Shown one piece after another: positions 16,317 to 24,502 of a DNA stretch of 64,000 nt. The position numbers and the translations under genes were made by a program. Numbering within the stretch: the first letter of the stretch is position 1; the number at the start of each line of letters is the position of its first letter. Under the pieces are notes generated by a model. The model saw only the letters and a list, made by a program, of their open reading frames with translations, did no database searches and was not told the DNA's origin. This DNA comes from Pedobacter xixiisoli (GTDB lineage Bacteria; Bacteroidota; Bacteroidia; Sphingobacteriales; Sphingobacteriaceae). The DNA lies in the NCBI RefSeq assembly GCF_900215335.1, contig NZ_OCMT01000001.1, positions 1,240,001-1,304,000 of the forward strand, given 5' to 3'.

Positions 16317-17741
16317 CTACACAGCGGTCTTTTTCCAATTACCTCTTTTGAAAATAATATAAGAAGCAATGGTAATCCCCACTTCTGCTACCGGAATGGC
16401 AATAAAAACTCCAGTAGGTCCCATGCTTAAATGTTTAGCTAAGAAATAAGCAAAAGGAATTTGGAAGAACCAAAAAGCCACAACATTGATTTTTGTAGGT
16501 GTCCAAGTATCTCCAGCTCCGTTAAAAGCGCTGACTAATACCATTCCAATTCCGTACAAAACAAAACCAAAACTTAGTATCCTTAACGCCTCACTCGCCA
16601 CTGCAATCACTTGTAAATCCTCTGTAAAAAGAGACGCGAATAAGTGTCCGCAAGTTAAAAATAGCACCATTACTACAGCCATAAAAATCACTGAGTATTT
16701 CATAGTGACAAATACTGATTTTTCTGCTCTATCCATTCTACCAGCACCCATGTTTTGGCCTACCAATGTAGCTGCAGCATTACTTAATCCCCAAGCAGGT
16801 AACATAAAGAACATCATTAACCTTAAAGCTGTTTGGTAACCTGCCGAACCATGGTCGCCGCCGGTAGTAGCTACCAACTCTGCTAAAAAAATCCAGCTAC
16901 AAGAAGCAATTACGAATTGTAAAACTGCCGGAGAAGCAATTTTTAAAATAGCTTTAATTTGTTCTAATTGAGGTTTAAGATAAGCCAGCTTCACTTTTAA
17001 GTTACCGCTACCCTTTGCCAAATGATAAATCTGGAACAATACACCTGTACTACGGCCAATAGCTGTAGCCAAAGCCGCACCTGTTAATCCCATAGCGGGT
17101 ATCGGTCCAAATCCACGAATTAAAATTGGACAGAGCGAAATGTTGATGATGTTAGCTAACCACAAACTTTGCATGGCTATCGCAGCATTTCCCGCACCTC
17201 TAAAAATACCATTGATCAAGAACAGTAACATAATGACAATGCTGGTTCCCATCATGATTCTTACGAAAGTTACTCCTTGCGATGCAGTGCTTTCTGTAGC
17301 ACCCATCAACAATAAAATATCTTTTGCGAATATGAGTCCCGCTAAGCTGATGGCAACAGAAATAACCACTGCTAAACCAATAGTTTGCATGCCAGCCCTA
17401 GAAGCGGCTTCTGGATTTTTCTCACCAATTCTACGGGCTACAACAGCTGTGGCCGCCATTCCTAACCCCATTGCTAAGGAATAGATAATTGTAAGTACGG
17501 ATTCTGTTAAACCCACAATCTGAATAGCCTCGGCACTATTGGGTAAGTGTCCTACAAAGTAAAGGTCTACTAATACGAATACCGATTCCATCATCATTTC
17601 CAACATCATCGGAATGGCCAAAAGCACAATTGCCTTTCTTATGCTGATAGAAGTATAATCGATTTCAGCACCCTTAAAAGCCTGAACGAGTACATTAAAA
17701 AAATTAGACAAACTTGATTTTGTCTCGATTGGTTGTGACAT
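16317..17741 (-). CDS. MATE family multidrug/cation efflux pump
   Basis: The 474-residue protein has about twelve membrane helices in two halves of the MATE fold, with blocks such as IPMMLEMMMESVFVLVDLYFVG, MGLGMAATAVVARRIGE and AAATLVGQNMGAGRMDRAE. MATE pumps export cationic drugs or metabolites in exchange for Na+ or H+. It begins with a longer cytoplasmic segment than the pump at 46065-47453. It is preceded by a roughly 140-base leader that can fold and contains a short reading frame, so expression may be controlled by attenuation. Confidence 0.93.
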   Translation of the reverse strand: MSQPIETKSSLSNFFNVLVQAFKGAEIDYTSISIRKAIVLLAIPMMLEMMMESVFVLVDLYFVGHLPNSAEAIQIVGLTESVLTIIYSLAMGLGMAATAVVARRIGEKNPEAASRAGMQTIGLAVVISVAISLAGLIFAKDILLLMGATESTASQGVTFVRIMMGTSIVIMLLFLINGIFRGAGNAAIAMQSLWLANIINISLCPILIRGFGPIPAMGLTGAALATAIGRSTGVLFQIYHLAKGSGNLKVKLAYLKPQLEQIKAILKIASPAVLQFVIASCSWIFLAELVATTGGDHGSAGYQTALRLMMFFMLPAWGLSNAAATLVGQNMGAGRMDRAEKSVFVTMKYSVIFMAVVMVLFLTCGHLFASLFTEDLQVIAVASEALRILSFGFVLYGIGMVLVSAFNGAGDTWTPTKINVVAFWFFQIPFAYFLAKHLSMGPTGVFIAIPVAEVGITIASYIIFKRGNWKKTAV

Positions 17742-17891
17742 ATATAAAATTAATAAAAAGGAATTACCATGAGATGCTAAGAGTTAGCATCAATAATTGT
17801 TTTATGATGTAAGAGCCCTTGCTTGCTTAAGCTATTCTGATACGGGCTGCAAAAAACTTCATGGTTCGTGAGATTTTGATAAACAAATCTA
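17742..17891 (-). promoter_or_regulatory. Possible attenuator leader of the MATE pump
   Basis: On the minus strand a TAGATTTG box (17891-17884) would start an RNA about 137 bases before the pump ATG. The RNA holds an 11-codon frame (17862-17827), a GGGCT that can pair with AGCCC inside that frame (17814-17818 with 17844-17848), and a perfect eight-base hairpin GATGCTAA/TTAGCATC (17773-17791) followed by a T-rich stretch. The layout fits a translation-coupled switch. The mechanism is inference. Confidence 0.35.
17827..17862 (-). CDS. Candidate 11-residue leader peptide
   Basis: An ATG at 17862 opens the frame MKFFAARIRIA followed by TAA. It starts about 16 bases after a predicted transcription start and lies wholly inside the leader of the MATE gene. 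No Shine-Dalgarno sequence is seen, which is usual here. It could equally be a chance frame. Confidence 0.3.
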   Translation of the reverse strand: MKFFAARIRIA

Positions 17892-18015
17892 ACGAAAAAG
17901 TCGAACAACGAAAAATAACTTTTTCTCTTCGAAAACGAGAATGATATATTAGTTGCTAAAAGGATTTTAAATTGTAACCTAAGGATTCCTACTTTCGTCG
18001 TAGCGGCGTGAAGAT

Positions 18016-18435
18016 TTAAATACTGTAGGCCTCTATCATTTCTGGCGTAACCTTACAAGAACGCTGCGTTTTCAAATCAATCATTACATATTCAAAAATA
18101 CCGTCTGAAGCTACTTTTCCCGTTTTTTTGTTAATGATTTCGAACTGCACATTACTGCCCTTTTCGTTCATTTCCAAGATACCAGTTCTAATCAACATTT
18201 GGTCGCCCATTTTTAACGGACGTTTAAAAGAGATTGTCACTTTTGCCACTACCCACCCAAATCCCAATTCTTCAAACTTCTCCCAACTCATTCCATAGAA
18301 TTTATCCATTTGTTCGTAACGAGCAGCTAATACGTAATCTAAATACTTGCTGTTATGTACATGGTTAAACATATCAATATCATCTGGACGAACGGTTAAC
18401 TCACTTTCGAAGATGCTAAACTGGTTTTGTATCAT
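18016..18435 (-). CDS. Acyl-CoA thioesterase, 4HBT hotdog family
   Basis: The 139-residue protein carries the hotdog signature RPDDIDMFNHVHNSKYLDYV and a central KVTISFKRPLKMGDQMLIRTGI strand. The aspartate in DIDMFNH is the expected catalytic acid. The substrate is unknown. I start it at the ATG at 18435 (MIQNQFSIF). The in-frame ATG at 18492 would add 19 polar residues with no family match. It is divergent from mqnE. Confidence 0.85.
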   Translation of the reverse strand: MIQNQFSIFESELTVRPDDIDMFNHVHNSKYLDYVLAARYEQMDKFYGMSWEKFEELGFGWVVAKVTISFKRPLKMGDQMLIRTGILEMNEKGSNVQFEIINKKTGKVASDGIFEYVMIDLKTQRSCKVTPEMIEAYSI

Positions 18436-18612
18436 TGTACAAATGTAGGTGTTTCGTTGGTTTGTTGTTTGGTTTTTTAGATCGCAAGTCATACAGCGTT
18501 AAATCAATCAACCGTAAAGTTTTCCGCTATTCAACTATTGACTATCGACCATTAACTATCAATCTTACAACAATTCGACAATTAAACAATCTATCAATTA
18601 AACAATAAAACG

Positions 18613-18636
18613 TACTTTTGCCTAAATCTTAAGGAG
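18613..18636 (+). promoter_or_regulatory. -7 box and strong Shine-Dalgarno of mqnE
   Basis: TACTTTTG (18613-18620) matches the TAnnTTTG consensus. AAGGAG (18631-18636) is a full Shine-Dalgarno sequence seven bases before the TTG at 18644, rare in this window, and it decides that start. Confidence 0.6.
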
Positions 18637-18643
18637 AAATACT

Positions 18644-19828
18644 TTGCAATCGTTAGATATACTTATACAAAACAAAAACTTAGCTCAACCATTAAAAGAT
18701 ATCGCCATCAAAGTAAAAGAGGGTGTACGTATCAGTTTCGATGAAGGCGTTTATTTATACGAACATGCCGAATTAAGCTATTTAGGAGTAGTCGCTAATT
18801 ATATTCGCGAGCGAAAACATGGAGATAGAACCTATTTCAACAGAAATTTCCATATCGAACCAACTAATATCTGTGTTTACGATTGCAAATTCTGTTCTTA
18901 CAGCAGAATGATTAAACAACGTGAAGAAGGCTGGGAAATGGAAGTTGACGGCATGATTGATATCCTTAAGAAATACGATGACGAGCCTGTAACCGAAGTC
19001 CACATTACAGGTGGTGTAGTCCCAAAACAGAACCTAGATTTCTATGCTAGCTTCTTCAGAAAAGCGAAAGCACATCGTCCTGATTTACACATCAAAGCAC
19101 TAACCCCTGTAGAGTATTACTATATCTTCAAAAAGGCAAAATTGAGCCACTATGATGGAATGAAATACTTACACGAAGCAGGACTTGACTCGATGCCAGG
19201 AGGCGGTGCGGAGATTTTCCATCCAGAGGTAAGAGAGAAAATTGCCCACGATAAATGTAATGCAGAACAGTGGTTGGATATTCACGAGCAATCTCATAAG
19301 TTGGGAATGCGCTCAAACGCAACTATGCTTTATGGACATATCGAGCAGTTTTGGCACCGAGTAGACCACATGGAACGCCTACGTCAGTTACAAGATAAAA
19401 CTGGTGGTTTCCAAGCTTTCATTCCATTGAAATTCAGAAACCAAAACAACCAAATGAGCGATGTAGCAGAAGTTTCTGTAGTAGAGGATTTACGCAATTA
19501 CGCCATTGCACGTATCTACATGGATAATTTCGAGCATATCAAAGCTTATTGGGCAATGATTAGTAGAGAAACTGCACAATTGAGTTTAAATTTTGGGGTA
19601 GACGATATTGATGGGACTTTGGACGATACTACCAAAATATATTCGATGGCTGGTGCAGAAGAACAAACACCTGCAATGAGCACCAAAGAGTTGGTAGAGT
19701 TGATTAAAAATGTGAAGCGTAAACCTATTGAGCGAGATACTTTGTATAACGTAGTTACAGATTACACTGACCACGTTTTTGAAGGTGAAGTGAAAGCGGC
19801 TTACTATAAACTGCCAGTAGTAAATTAA
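18644..19828 (+). CDS. mqnE: Aminodeoxyfutalosine synthase MqnE
   Basis: The 394-residue radical SAM protein binds its 4Fe-4S cluster through C77, C81 and C84 (CVYDCKFC). It adds the adenosyl radical to the chorismate-derived enolpyruvyl benzoate to make aminodeoxyfutalosine in the futalosine route to menaquinone. VTEVHITGGVVP and MPGGGAEIFHPEVR are typical of MqnE. Length and the EIF rather than EIL ending favour MqnE over MqnC. The start is TTG with AAGGAG upstream. mqnA follows two genes later. Confidence 0.92.
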   Translation: MQSLDILIQNKNLAQPLKDIAIKVKEGVRISFDEGVYLYEHAELSYLGVVANYIRERKHGDRTYFNRNFHIEPTNICVYDCKFCSYSRMIKQREEGWEMEVDGMIDILKKYDDEPVTEVHITGGVVPKQNLDFYASFFRKAKAHRPDLHIKALTPVEYYYIFKKAKLSHYDGMKYLHEAGLDSMPGGGAEIFHPEVREKIAHDKCNAEQWLDIHEQSHKLGMRSNATMLYGHIEQFWHRVDHMERLRQLQDKTGGFQAFIPLKFRNQNNQMSDVAEVSVVEDLRNYAIARIYMDNFEHIKAYWAMISRETAQLSLNFGVDDIDGTLDDTTKIYSMAGAEEQTPAMSTKELVELIKNVKRKPIERDTLYNVVTDYTDHVFEGEVKAAYYKLPVVN

Positions 19829-19920
19829 TTATAAATGAGTAAATTTTAAATGGCTGAATCTTTCGATGTTCAAGCATTTAAAGTTTTAACTAAATCCTGT
19901 AAACCTAAAATCCTAAAATC

Positions 19921-20538
19921 TTGGCTAAAGAACTTTACATCATCCGTCACGGCGAAACCGAACTTAATAGATTAGGAATAGTACAAGGAAGAGGCGTTAA
20001 TGCCGATTTAAATGATACTGGAATTGCACAAGCAGCTGCGTTTTTCAATAAGTACAATTCAGTTAAGTTTGACAAGGTATATACTTCATCTTTAGTTAGA
20101 ACACATCAAACAGTTAAAGGCTTTATTGATTTAGGTTTACCTTGGGAGCAATTAGATGATTTAGATGAATTAGCTTGGGGAGAATGGGAGGGGAAACCCA
20201 ATACAGAAGAGGCTAGAGAAGCTTTTAGGGCGGTAGTGAGAGAGTGGCAATTGGGTAATTACGATGCTAAATTTGGTGGTGGCGAAAGTCCTAACGAAGT
20301 GGCTGCACGTATGGCGAAGGCAATTACACATATTAAAAACCAAAGCAATGAAAATATCGTACTTATTTGTATGCATGGCAGAGCAATGCGTTTAATATTA
20401 TGTCAGTTACTTAATAAGCCCTTTAGTGATATGGAAGAATTTCCGCATTCGAATACAACTTTATACCGCCTACAATATGATGAGGAGAAATTTACGCTAC
20501 TCGATTCCAACAACATCTCACATTTAGAACAATTATAA
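19921..20538 (+). CDS. Histidine phosphatase family protein
   Basis: The 205-residue protein has the phosphohistidine signature LYIIRHGETELNRLG near the N-terminus, a second active-site histidine in CMHGRAMRLI, and the acidic helix DLDELAWGEWEGKPN. These enzymes dephosphorylate small metabolites or proteins. The exact substrate cannot be read. The start appears to be TTG at 19921. It lies between mqnE and mqnA, with mqnA beginning six bases after its stop, so it may be transcribed with the menaquinone genes, possibly as a housekeeping phosphatase of that route. That link is inference. Confidence 0.88.
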   Translation: MAKELYIIRHGETELNRLGIVQGRGVNADLNDTGIAQAAAFFNKYNSVKFDKVYTSSLVRTHQTVKGFIDLGLPWEQLDDLDELAWGEWEGKPNTEEAREAFRAVVREWQLGNYDAKFGGGESPNEVAARMAKAITHIKNQSNENIVLICMHGRAMRLILCQLLNKPFSDMEEFPHSNTTLYRLQYDEEKFTLLDSNNISHLEQL

Positions 20539-20544
20539 TTCGTT

Positions 20545-21273
20545 TTGGAGAAGATTAAAATTTCTGCCGTTTCTTATACCAATACCAAGCCGTTCATTTA
20601 CGGTATACAACACTCTCCAGTATTAGAACAAATAGACCTAAGTTTAGACATCCCATCGGATTGTGCTAAAAAACTCATAGAAAATCAAGTAGATATAGGC
20701 TTAATTCCTGTTGCTGCCATTCCTTTCGTACCGAACGCTCAAATTATTAGTTCGTTTTGTATCGGTTCTATTGGTGCCGTAAACTCGGTATTTATCTTTT
20801 CAGATGTTCCCGTACAAGAGATTAAATCCGTTAAGTTAGATCCACAATCTCGTACTTCCAACAATTTGGCGAAAGTTTTATTGAAGAACCATTTTAAGGT
20901 TGGAGTAGAATTTACCATCGACCAATATGCAAAAACAGATGCTATTGTTTTAATTGGTGATAGAACTTTTGGGCGTAAGGAAGACTTCAACTATGTATAT
21001 GACATGGGGCAAGAGTGGATGCAATTCACTGGACTTCCATTTATGTATGCGGCTTGGGTTGCAAACAAACCTGTTTCTGAAGCTTTCTTAGAAGAATTTG
21101 ATATCGCCTTAGCAAAGGGTATTGCCAACATACCAACGGTAATTACACAACTGCCAGCTATAGATGGTATTGATATTTCAGATTACCTGCTCCACAAATT
21201 AAACTTTGAGCTTACTGAAGAGAAACTACAAGCCAAAGACATTTTTTTAAAATTAATTTCACAATTGGATTAG
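20545..21273 (+). CDS. mqnA: Chorismate dehydratase MqnA
   Basis: The 242-residue protein belongs to the MqnA/MqnD periplasmic-binding-protein fold. It opens with ISAVSYTNTKPFIYGI, followed by LIENQVDIGLIPVAAIP and SFCIGSIGAVNSVFIFS. It turns chorismate into 3-enolpyruvyl benzoate, the first futalosine-pathway step. The start is TTG at 20545, six bases after the phosphatase stop. MqnA rather than MqnD is chosen from the SYTNTKP opening. Confidence 0.9.
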   Translation: MEKIKISAVSYTNTKPFIYGIQHSPVLEQIDLSLDIPSDCAKKLIENQVDIGLIPVAAIPFVPNAQIISSFCIGSIGAVNSVFIFSDVPVQEIKSVKLDPQSRTSNNLAKVLLKNHFKVGVEFTIDQYAKTDAIVLIGDRTFGRKEDFNYVYDMGQEWMQFTGLPFMYAAWVANKPVSEAFLEEFDIALAKGIANIPTVITQLPAIDGIDISDYLLHKLNFELTEEKLQAKDIFLKLISQLD

Positions 21274-21498
21274 GGATATACCTTAGTTAGGTTACTTATA
21301 TATAACCGGTATAGATATTTCAAAAAATTATATGGATAAAACCTTATTTATCAGTATAAATTCCGATTAAGCAAACGGTAATCAAAAGCTAAATTGATAG
21401 CGTTAAGATTACAAGTTAACCTCTCCAAAATTATTTGCTCTAAAAATTAATTTCTAAGTTCAGATTTAAACCTGAAATGCTTAGAAAAATTGATGCAG

Positions 21499-21531
21499 TT
21501 TGGCTTCGCCTTTCTATGTCATTTATTTTTG
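21499..21531 (+). promoter_or_regulatory. Promoter of the secreted protein at 21557
   Basis: TTTG (21499-21502), a 21-base gap and TATTTTTG (21524-21531) match both Bacteroidota promoter elements. The predicted start lies just upstream of the ATG at 21557, which rules out the in-frame start at 21500. Confidence 0.65.
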
Positions 21532-21556
21532 CCTAGTAAACATTTTTTTAATCCAT

Positions 21557-22063
21557 ATGAGAAAAACATCTGCAACCACTCTGAAAAACGCTCTTTTTAT
21601 TATCCTTCTAACTTGTTCTACAACCCAAATTCTGAATGCTGCCCCAAGTAAACATTCGAATAAATTAAAAGTAGAATCTACCATGTTAACATCAAACGAA
21701 GGTAAACTACCCAATGAAAAAACCACTAAAATTGCTGCTTTCAACATTATTGTACAGTCTAACCAAACCATCTTAAGTTGGTCTACCATTGAAGTAAAAA
21801 ATGGCAAATACTTAATTTACAGAAGCGAAGACGAACACAATTTTGTTAAAATTGGAGAAAAGGAAATCGTTGCAAATGCCAACGAACCTGCGCTTTATAT
21901 CTTTCATGATGAAGCACCTGCCAAAGGTTTAAATCATTACAAATTAATGCAGCAAGACCCTAAGGGAACCTTAAAAGAGGTTGCTAGCAAACAGGTATTT
22001 CTAGATACTAGAGAACCAAATGCGCTTAGCAACATTCCCACTCCTAAAATAAATAGGATTTAA
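21557..22063 (+). CDS. Secreted protein of unknown function
   Basis: The 168-residue protein begins MRKTSATTLKNALFIILLT and has a signal peptide ending near ILNAA. The mature part has a single beta-rich domain with IVQSNQTILSWSTIEVKNGKY, SEDEHNFVKIGE and LNHYKLMQQDP. This resembles the fibronectin-III-like modules in secreted Bacteroidota proteins, where W and Y mark the core. There is no catalytic motif and no C-terminal sorting domain. The gene has its own promoter and ends at a hairpin shared with the CBS gene. Confidence 0.75.
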   Translation: MRKTSATTLKNALFIILLTCSTTQILNAAPSKHSNKLKVESTMLTSNEGKLPNEKTTKIAAFNIIVQSNQTILSWSTIEVKNGKYLIYRSEDEHNFVKIGEKEIVANANEPALYIFHDEAPAKGLNHYKLMQQDPKGTLKEVASKQVFLDTREPNALSNIPTPKINRI

Positions 22064-22070
22064 TTTAAAA

Positions 22071-22126
22071 GAAACGACAGAACCGCCTACGCTATGCTTA
22101 GACTTTAGCGTGGACGGTCTGTTTCC
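22071..22126. terminator. Hairpin at convergent junction, probable bidirectional terminator
   Basis: GAAACGACAGAACCG and CCTACGCT on the left pair imperfectly with AGCGTGGACGGTCTGTTTCC on the right around ATGCTTAGACTTT. It lies between the 3' ends of the genes at 21557-22063 (plus) and 22153-22575 (minus). Confidence 0.6.
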
Positions 22127-22152
22127 TTAATTAATTATTACTTTTCTAAACT

Positions 22153-22575
22153 TTAATGGTGATACTGTGCTAGTAAGTATTTAATTAAATCTGTGGTAGA
22201 GATAATCCCAACAATTTTTCCTTCATCCAATACTGGCAGTGCATGAAATTCTACCTTACTCATCATATCTGCCACTTCCTTTACCGTATCGTGAACATCT
22301 ACCGTAGTAGGATTATGAACCATCACCTGTTCGGTTCTTAGCATTTCGAAAACCGTTTCATCTACATTCTCTTGACCTTCGTAAATATCTGCAAAGCTGA
22401 GCCTTAGAATATCAGTTTTACTGATGACACCTACCAAGCTTCTTCCAGATACAACCGGCAAATGCTTGATATTATTCTCTTTAAGTAAAGTACTGATATG
22501 TTTTAAACTATCGGTAACATGAGCTATAACCAAATTCTTGGTCATTATTTCGGAAATTGGCACACGTTGTTTCAT
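22153..22575 (-). CDS. Tandem CBS-domain protein
   Basis: The 140-residue protein consists of two CBS domains (about 8-60 and 78-135): VPISEIMTKNLVIAHV ... LPVVSGRSLVGVISKTDILRL and EQVMVHNPTTVDVHDTVKEV ... LPVLDEGKIVGIISTTDLIKYL. CBS pairs bind adenosine nucleotides and regulate partners. No effector domain is fused, so it probably acts on another protein. The start codon lies inside one arm of a 12-base inverted repeat (22571-22610), which may control its translation or transcription. It is followed upstream by a lone receiver protein on the same strand. Confidence 0.92.
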   Translation of the reverse strand: MKQRVPISEIMTKNLVIAHVTDSLKHISTLLKENNIKHLPVVSGRSLVGVISKTDILRLSFADIYEGQENVDETVFEMLRTEQVMVHNPTTVDVHDTVKEVADMMSKVEFHALPVLDEGKIVGIISTTDLIKYLLAQYHH

Positions 22576-22610
22576 ATTTGATGTGGTTTAAATTGTTAAT
22601 CAAATATGAA
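22571..22610. repeat. 12-base inverted repeat over the CBS gene start
   Basis: TTCATATTTGAT (22571-22582) and ATCAAATATGAA (22599-22610) are exact complements 16 bases apart. The CBS gene ATG (22575-22573) is inside the left arm. It could be an operator or an mRNA hairpin that hides the start. Confidence 0.6.
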
Positions 22611-22680
22611 TAGGTTTAGCACGAATTTTAGTAACGTCGGTCACAATTTAAGGTGATAGTTTTTAAGGTTTAATAGAATA

Positions 22681-22743
22681 GCCACAGATACACAGATAAT
22701 TCTCTCTATTATGTTGATTAAAATAAATCTGCGTATCTGTGGC
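22681..22743. repeat. Inverted repeat family B, copy 2
   Basis: GCCACAGATACACAGAT (22681-22697) and ATCTGCGTATCTGTGGC (22727-22743) pair at 16 of 17 positions around 29 bases. It separates the receiver gene from the CBS gene. Confidence 0.8.
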
Positions 22744-22760
22744 TAAAGACAATTAAGAAA

Positions 22761-23138
22761 CTATGCGATATGGCTATAATAATCAACCCGTTGCATAAAA
22801 TCATTTAAATCAAAAGGCTTGTTGATATAGCTGTCTGCATCGCATTTTGATTTAACCTTATTCAGGTGGTTATTTCCAGACATCATCATCACTGGGATGC
22901 GATGAGTTCTAATGTCTTTCTTCAATTTAGTGCAGATATCAAGTCCGTTCGCATCTGGCAAGATAACGTCCAATACAATCATATCTGGTGTGTGCGCTTG
23001 CATTTCCTTCCAAAAGGCATTTGCATTTTTACACACTTTAACCTCATAGAGTTCTTCCACTAACAAAAACTCAATGATGTCTGCAATGTTGGCATTGTCT
23101 TCCAACACATAGACGCATTTTTTGTCTGTTGCTTCCAT
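22761..23138 (-). CDS. Stand-alone response regulator receiver protein
   Basis: The 125-residue protein is a single CheY-like receiver domain. The acidic pocket is in VLEDN, the phosphoryl-accepting aspartate is D57 (MIVLDVILPDANG), the conserved serine is in MMSGN, and the lysine is K107 in NKPFD. No output domain is present, so it signals by protein contact. No histidine kinase lies nearby. Repeat 22681-22743 follows its 3' end. Confidence 0.93.
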   Translation of the reverse strand: MEATDKKCVYVLEDNANIADIIEFLLVEELYEVKVCKNANAFWKEMQAHTPDMIVLDVILPDANGLDICTKLKKDIRTHRIPVMMMSGNNHLNKVKSKCDADSYINKPFDLNDFMQRVDYYSHIA

Positions 23139-23256
23139 AACTATAAACTTTAGTTTGATATATAAACGTAGCTTATAAATCAGTAGTTTATGTTATTTGT
23201 CCACATGTATAGAGTTATCCACTTTCAGTATCAAATACTTAGGTAACATAATTCAC

Positions 23257-23286
23257 AAAAAAGGTCCGAGAATTAACCTCGAACCT
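23257..23286 (-). terminator. Rho-independent terminator of the gene at 23314-23811
   Basis: On the minus strand AGGTTCGAG and CTCGGACCT form a nine-base stem with one wobble and a seven-base loop, followed by TTTTTT. Confidence 0.85.
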
Positions 23287-23313
23287 AATATAATTTTGAT
23301 ATTTTAGTATTAC

Positions 23314-23811
23314 TTAACTTTCTGTGGTTTTTGCTTTTTTAGCCTTAGCTGGAGCTTTTTCAGCAGTAACTTTCTTTTTAGGAGCTGCTTTTACTTTCAC
23401 CTCTTTAACTGGAACATCGTCGGTTTCGGCTTTCTTTTTAGCAACTGCCTTTACTTTTACTTCTTTAGCCGGCTTAACTTCTGCTTCAGCCTTCTTCTTC
23501 GGTGCAGCTTTTGCTTTTTTAGCCACAGGTTCTTCAGCTGCAACTGGGGCTTTCTCAATTACTGGTTCAGCTACCTTTGTAGCAAGGTAAGTATCTAGCA
23601 CTTGTCTTAAATAAAGGTCTGGCTTTGGCATATTAACAACGGTTCCAGGTTCTTTATCCTGGTTTTGTTTAATATAAGCTGACTTAATCTTACCCCAATC
23701 TTTAGAATAAAGTTTGATAAACATCTCTACAAACTCGTCGTGGGTATATTTCTTAGGCAACCTACCTAACACTACTTGTATCTTTTCTTCTTTGCGATGT
23801 AAAATTGCCAT
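23314..23811 (-). CDS. Protein with histone-H1-like lysine/alanine/proline tail
   Basis: The 165-residue protein has a folded N-terminal part of about 75 residues (LHRKEEKIQVVLGRLPKKY, HDEFVEMFIKLYSKDWGKIK) that I cannot assign. The tail alternates VEP/AEE with KKAKAAPKKKAE and VKVKAVAKKKAET repeats, like DNA-binding histone tails. The three near-repeats of KEVKVKA suggest internal duplication. The tail probably binds DNA, RNA or polyphosphate by charge. It is a second member of this type after 417-1091, but the N-termini are unrelated. Confidence 0.78.
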   Translation of the reverse strand: MAILHRKEEKIQVVLGRLPKKYTHDEFVEMFIKLYSKDWGKIKSAYIKQNQDKEPGTVVNMPKPDLYLRQVLDTYLATKVAEPVIEKAPVAAEEPVAKKAKAAPKKKAEAEVKPAKEVKVKAVAKKKAETDDVPVKEVKVKAAPKKKVTAEKAPAKAKKAKTTES

Positions 23812-23831
23812 GTTATGTTTTTAATGTTCGG

Positions 23832-23839
23832 CAAATATA
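23832..23839 (-). promoter_or_regulatory. Candidate -7 box of the gene at 23314-23811
   Basis: The minus strand reads TATATTTG, a match to TAnnTTTG, 21 bases before the ATG. No clear -33 element is seen. Confidence 0.4.
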
Positions 23840-23926
23840 GTTAATAGTATCTGCCTTTGAAATAACGCAGAAGCTTGATTACACACTATTGTTAAATTAA
23901 TGTTAGCTTTTATGTATTTTAGCGGG

Positions 23927-24502
23927 ATGATATTATCAGCAAAACAACAATATTCTATAGTAATCCTTCCTCCAAAAGAAGGAATTGACTACGTAGCTGA
24001 TTTAAAAAATCAATTGAATAAAAAAATAGGATGGTACAATAGCAGAAACGCAAAGGCTCACGTTACCATCTGCGAGTTTACTGCCGATATAGATGAATTA
24101 GAGGATGTGATCAGCGATTTAAGAGAAATTGCTAGTTGCGAAAAGCCACATCATTTAGTATTTGATGGCGTAGATAGTTATGCAAATGGCGCTGTATATC
24201 TAAAACCCAATTTGCAAACTAAGGTTCCTTTAACGCAGTTGATGGTTAGAGTGCAGAAAAATCTAGGCGTTACCAATCAATACAAAAGCAAATCGCCACA
24301 TATGTCTATTGGCCGGAAAATGAACGAAGAGAATGTGGAAATTGCCTTGAATATGTTTGCTGACGCCAAACTTGAATTCAATTGTGCTAATTTGGTCTTA
24401 AGGAAATTCAATCCTAAAATAAAGCAATACGATATTTTCTTAGAGGATTTTGATTTTTTAGGCTTACCATGCAAAGAAGAGGCTCAACAAAGCTTATTTT
24501 AA
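23927..24502 (+). CDS. 2H phosphoesterase / 2'-5' RNA ligase-like protein
   Basis: The 191-residue protein has the paired HxTx motifs of the 2H superfamily: H45 in AHVTICEF and H125 in HMSIGRK. These form the catalytic pair that opens cyclic phosphates or joins 2'-5' RNA ends. The actual substrate is unknown. I start at the ATG at 23927 (MILSAKQQYSIVI). An in-frame ATG at 23900 would add nine hydrophobic residues that do not belong to the fold. It stands alone before the spacer upstream of mutS. Confidence 0.82.
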   Translation: MILSAKQQYSIVILPPKEGIDYVADLKNQLNKKIGWYNSRNAKAHVTICEFTADIDELEDVISDLREIASCEKPHHLVFDGVDSYANGAVYLKPNLQTKVPLTQLMVRVQKNLGVTNQYKSKSPHMSIGRKMNEENVEIALNMFADAKLEFNCANLVLRKFNPKIKQYDIFLEDFDFLGLPCKEEAQQSLF

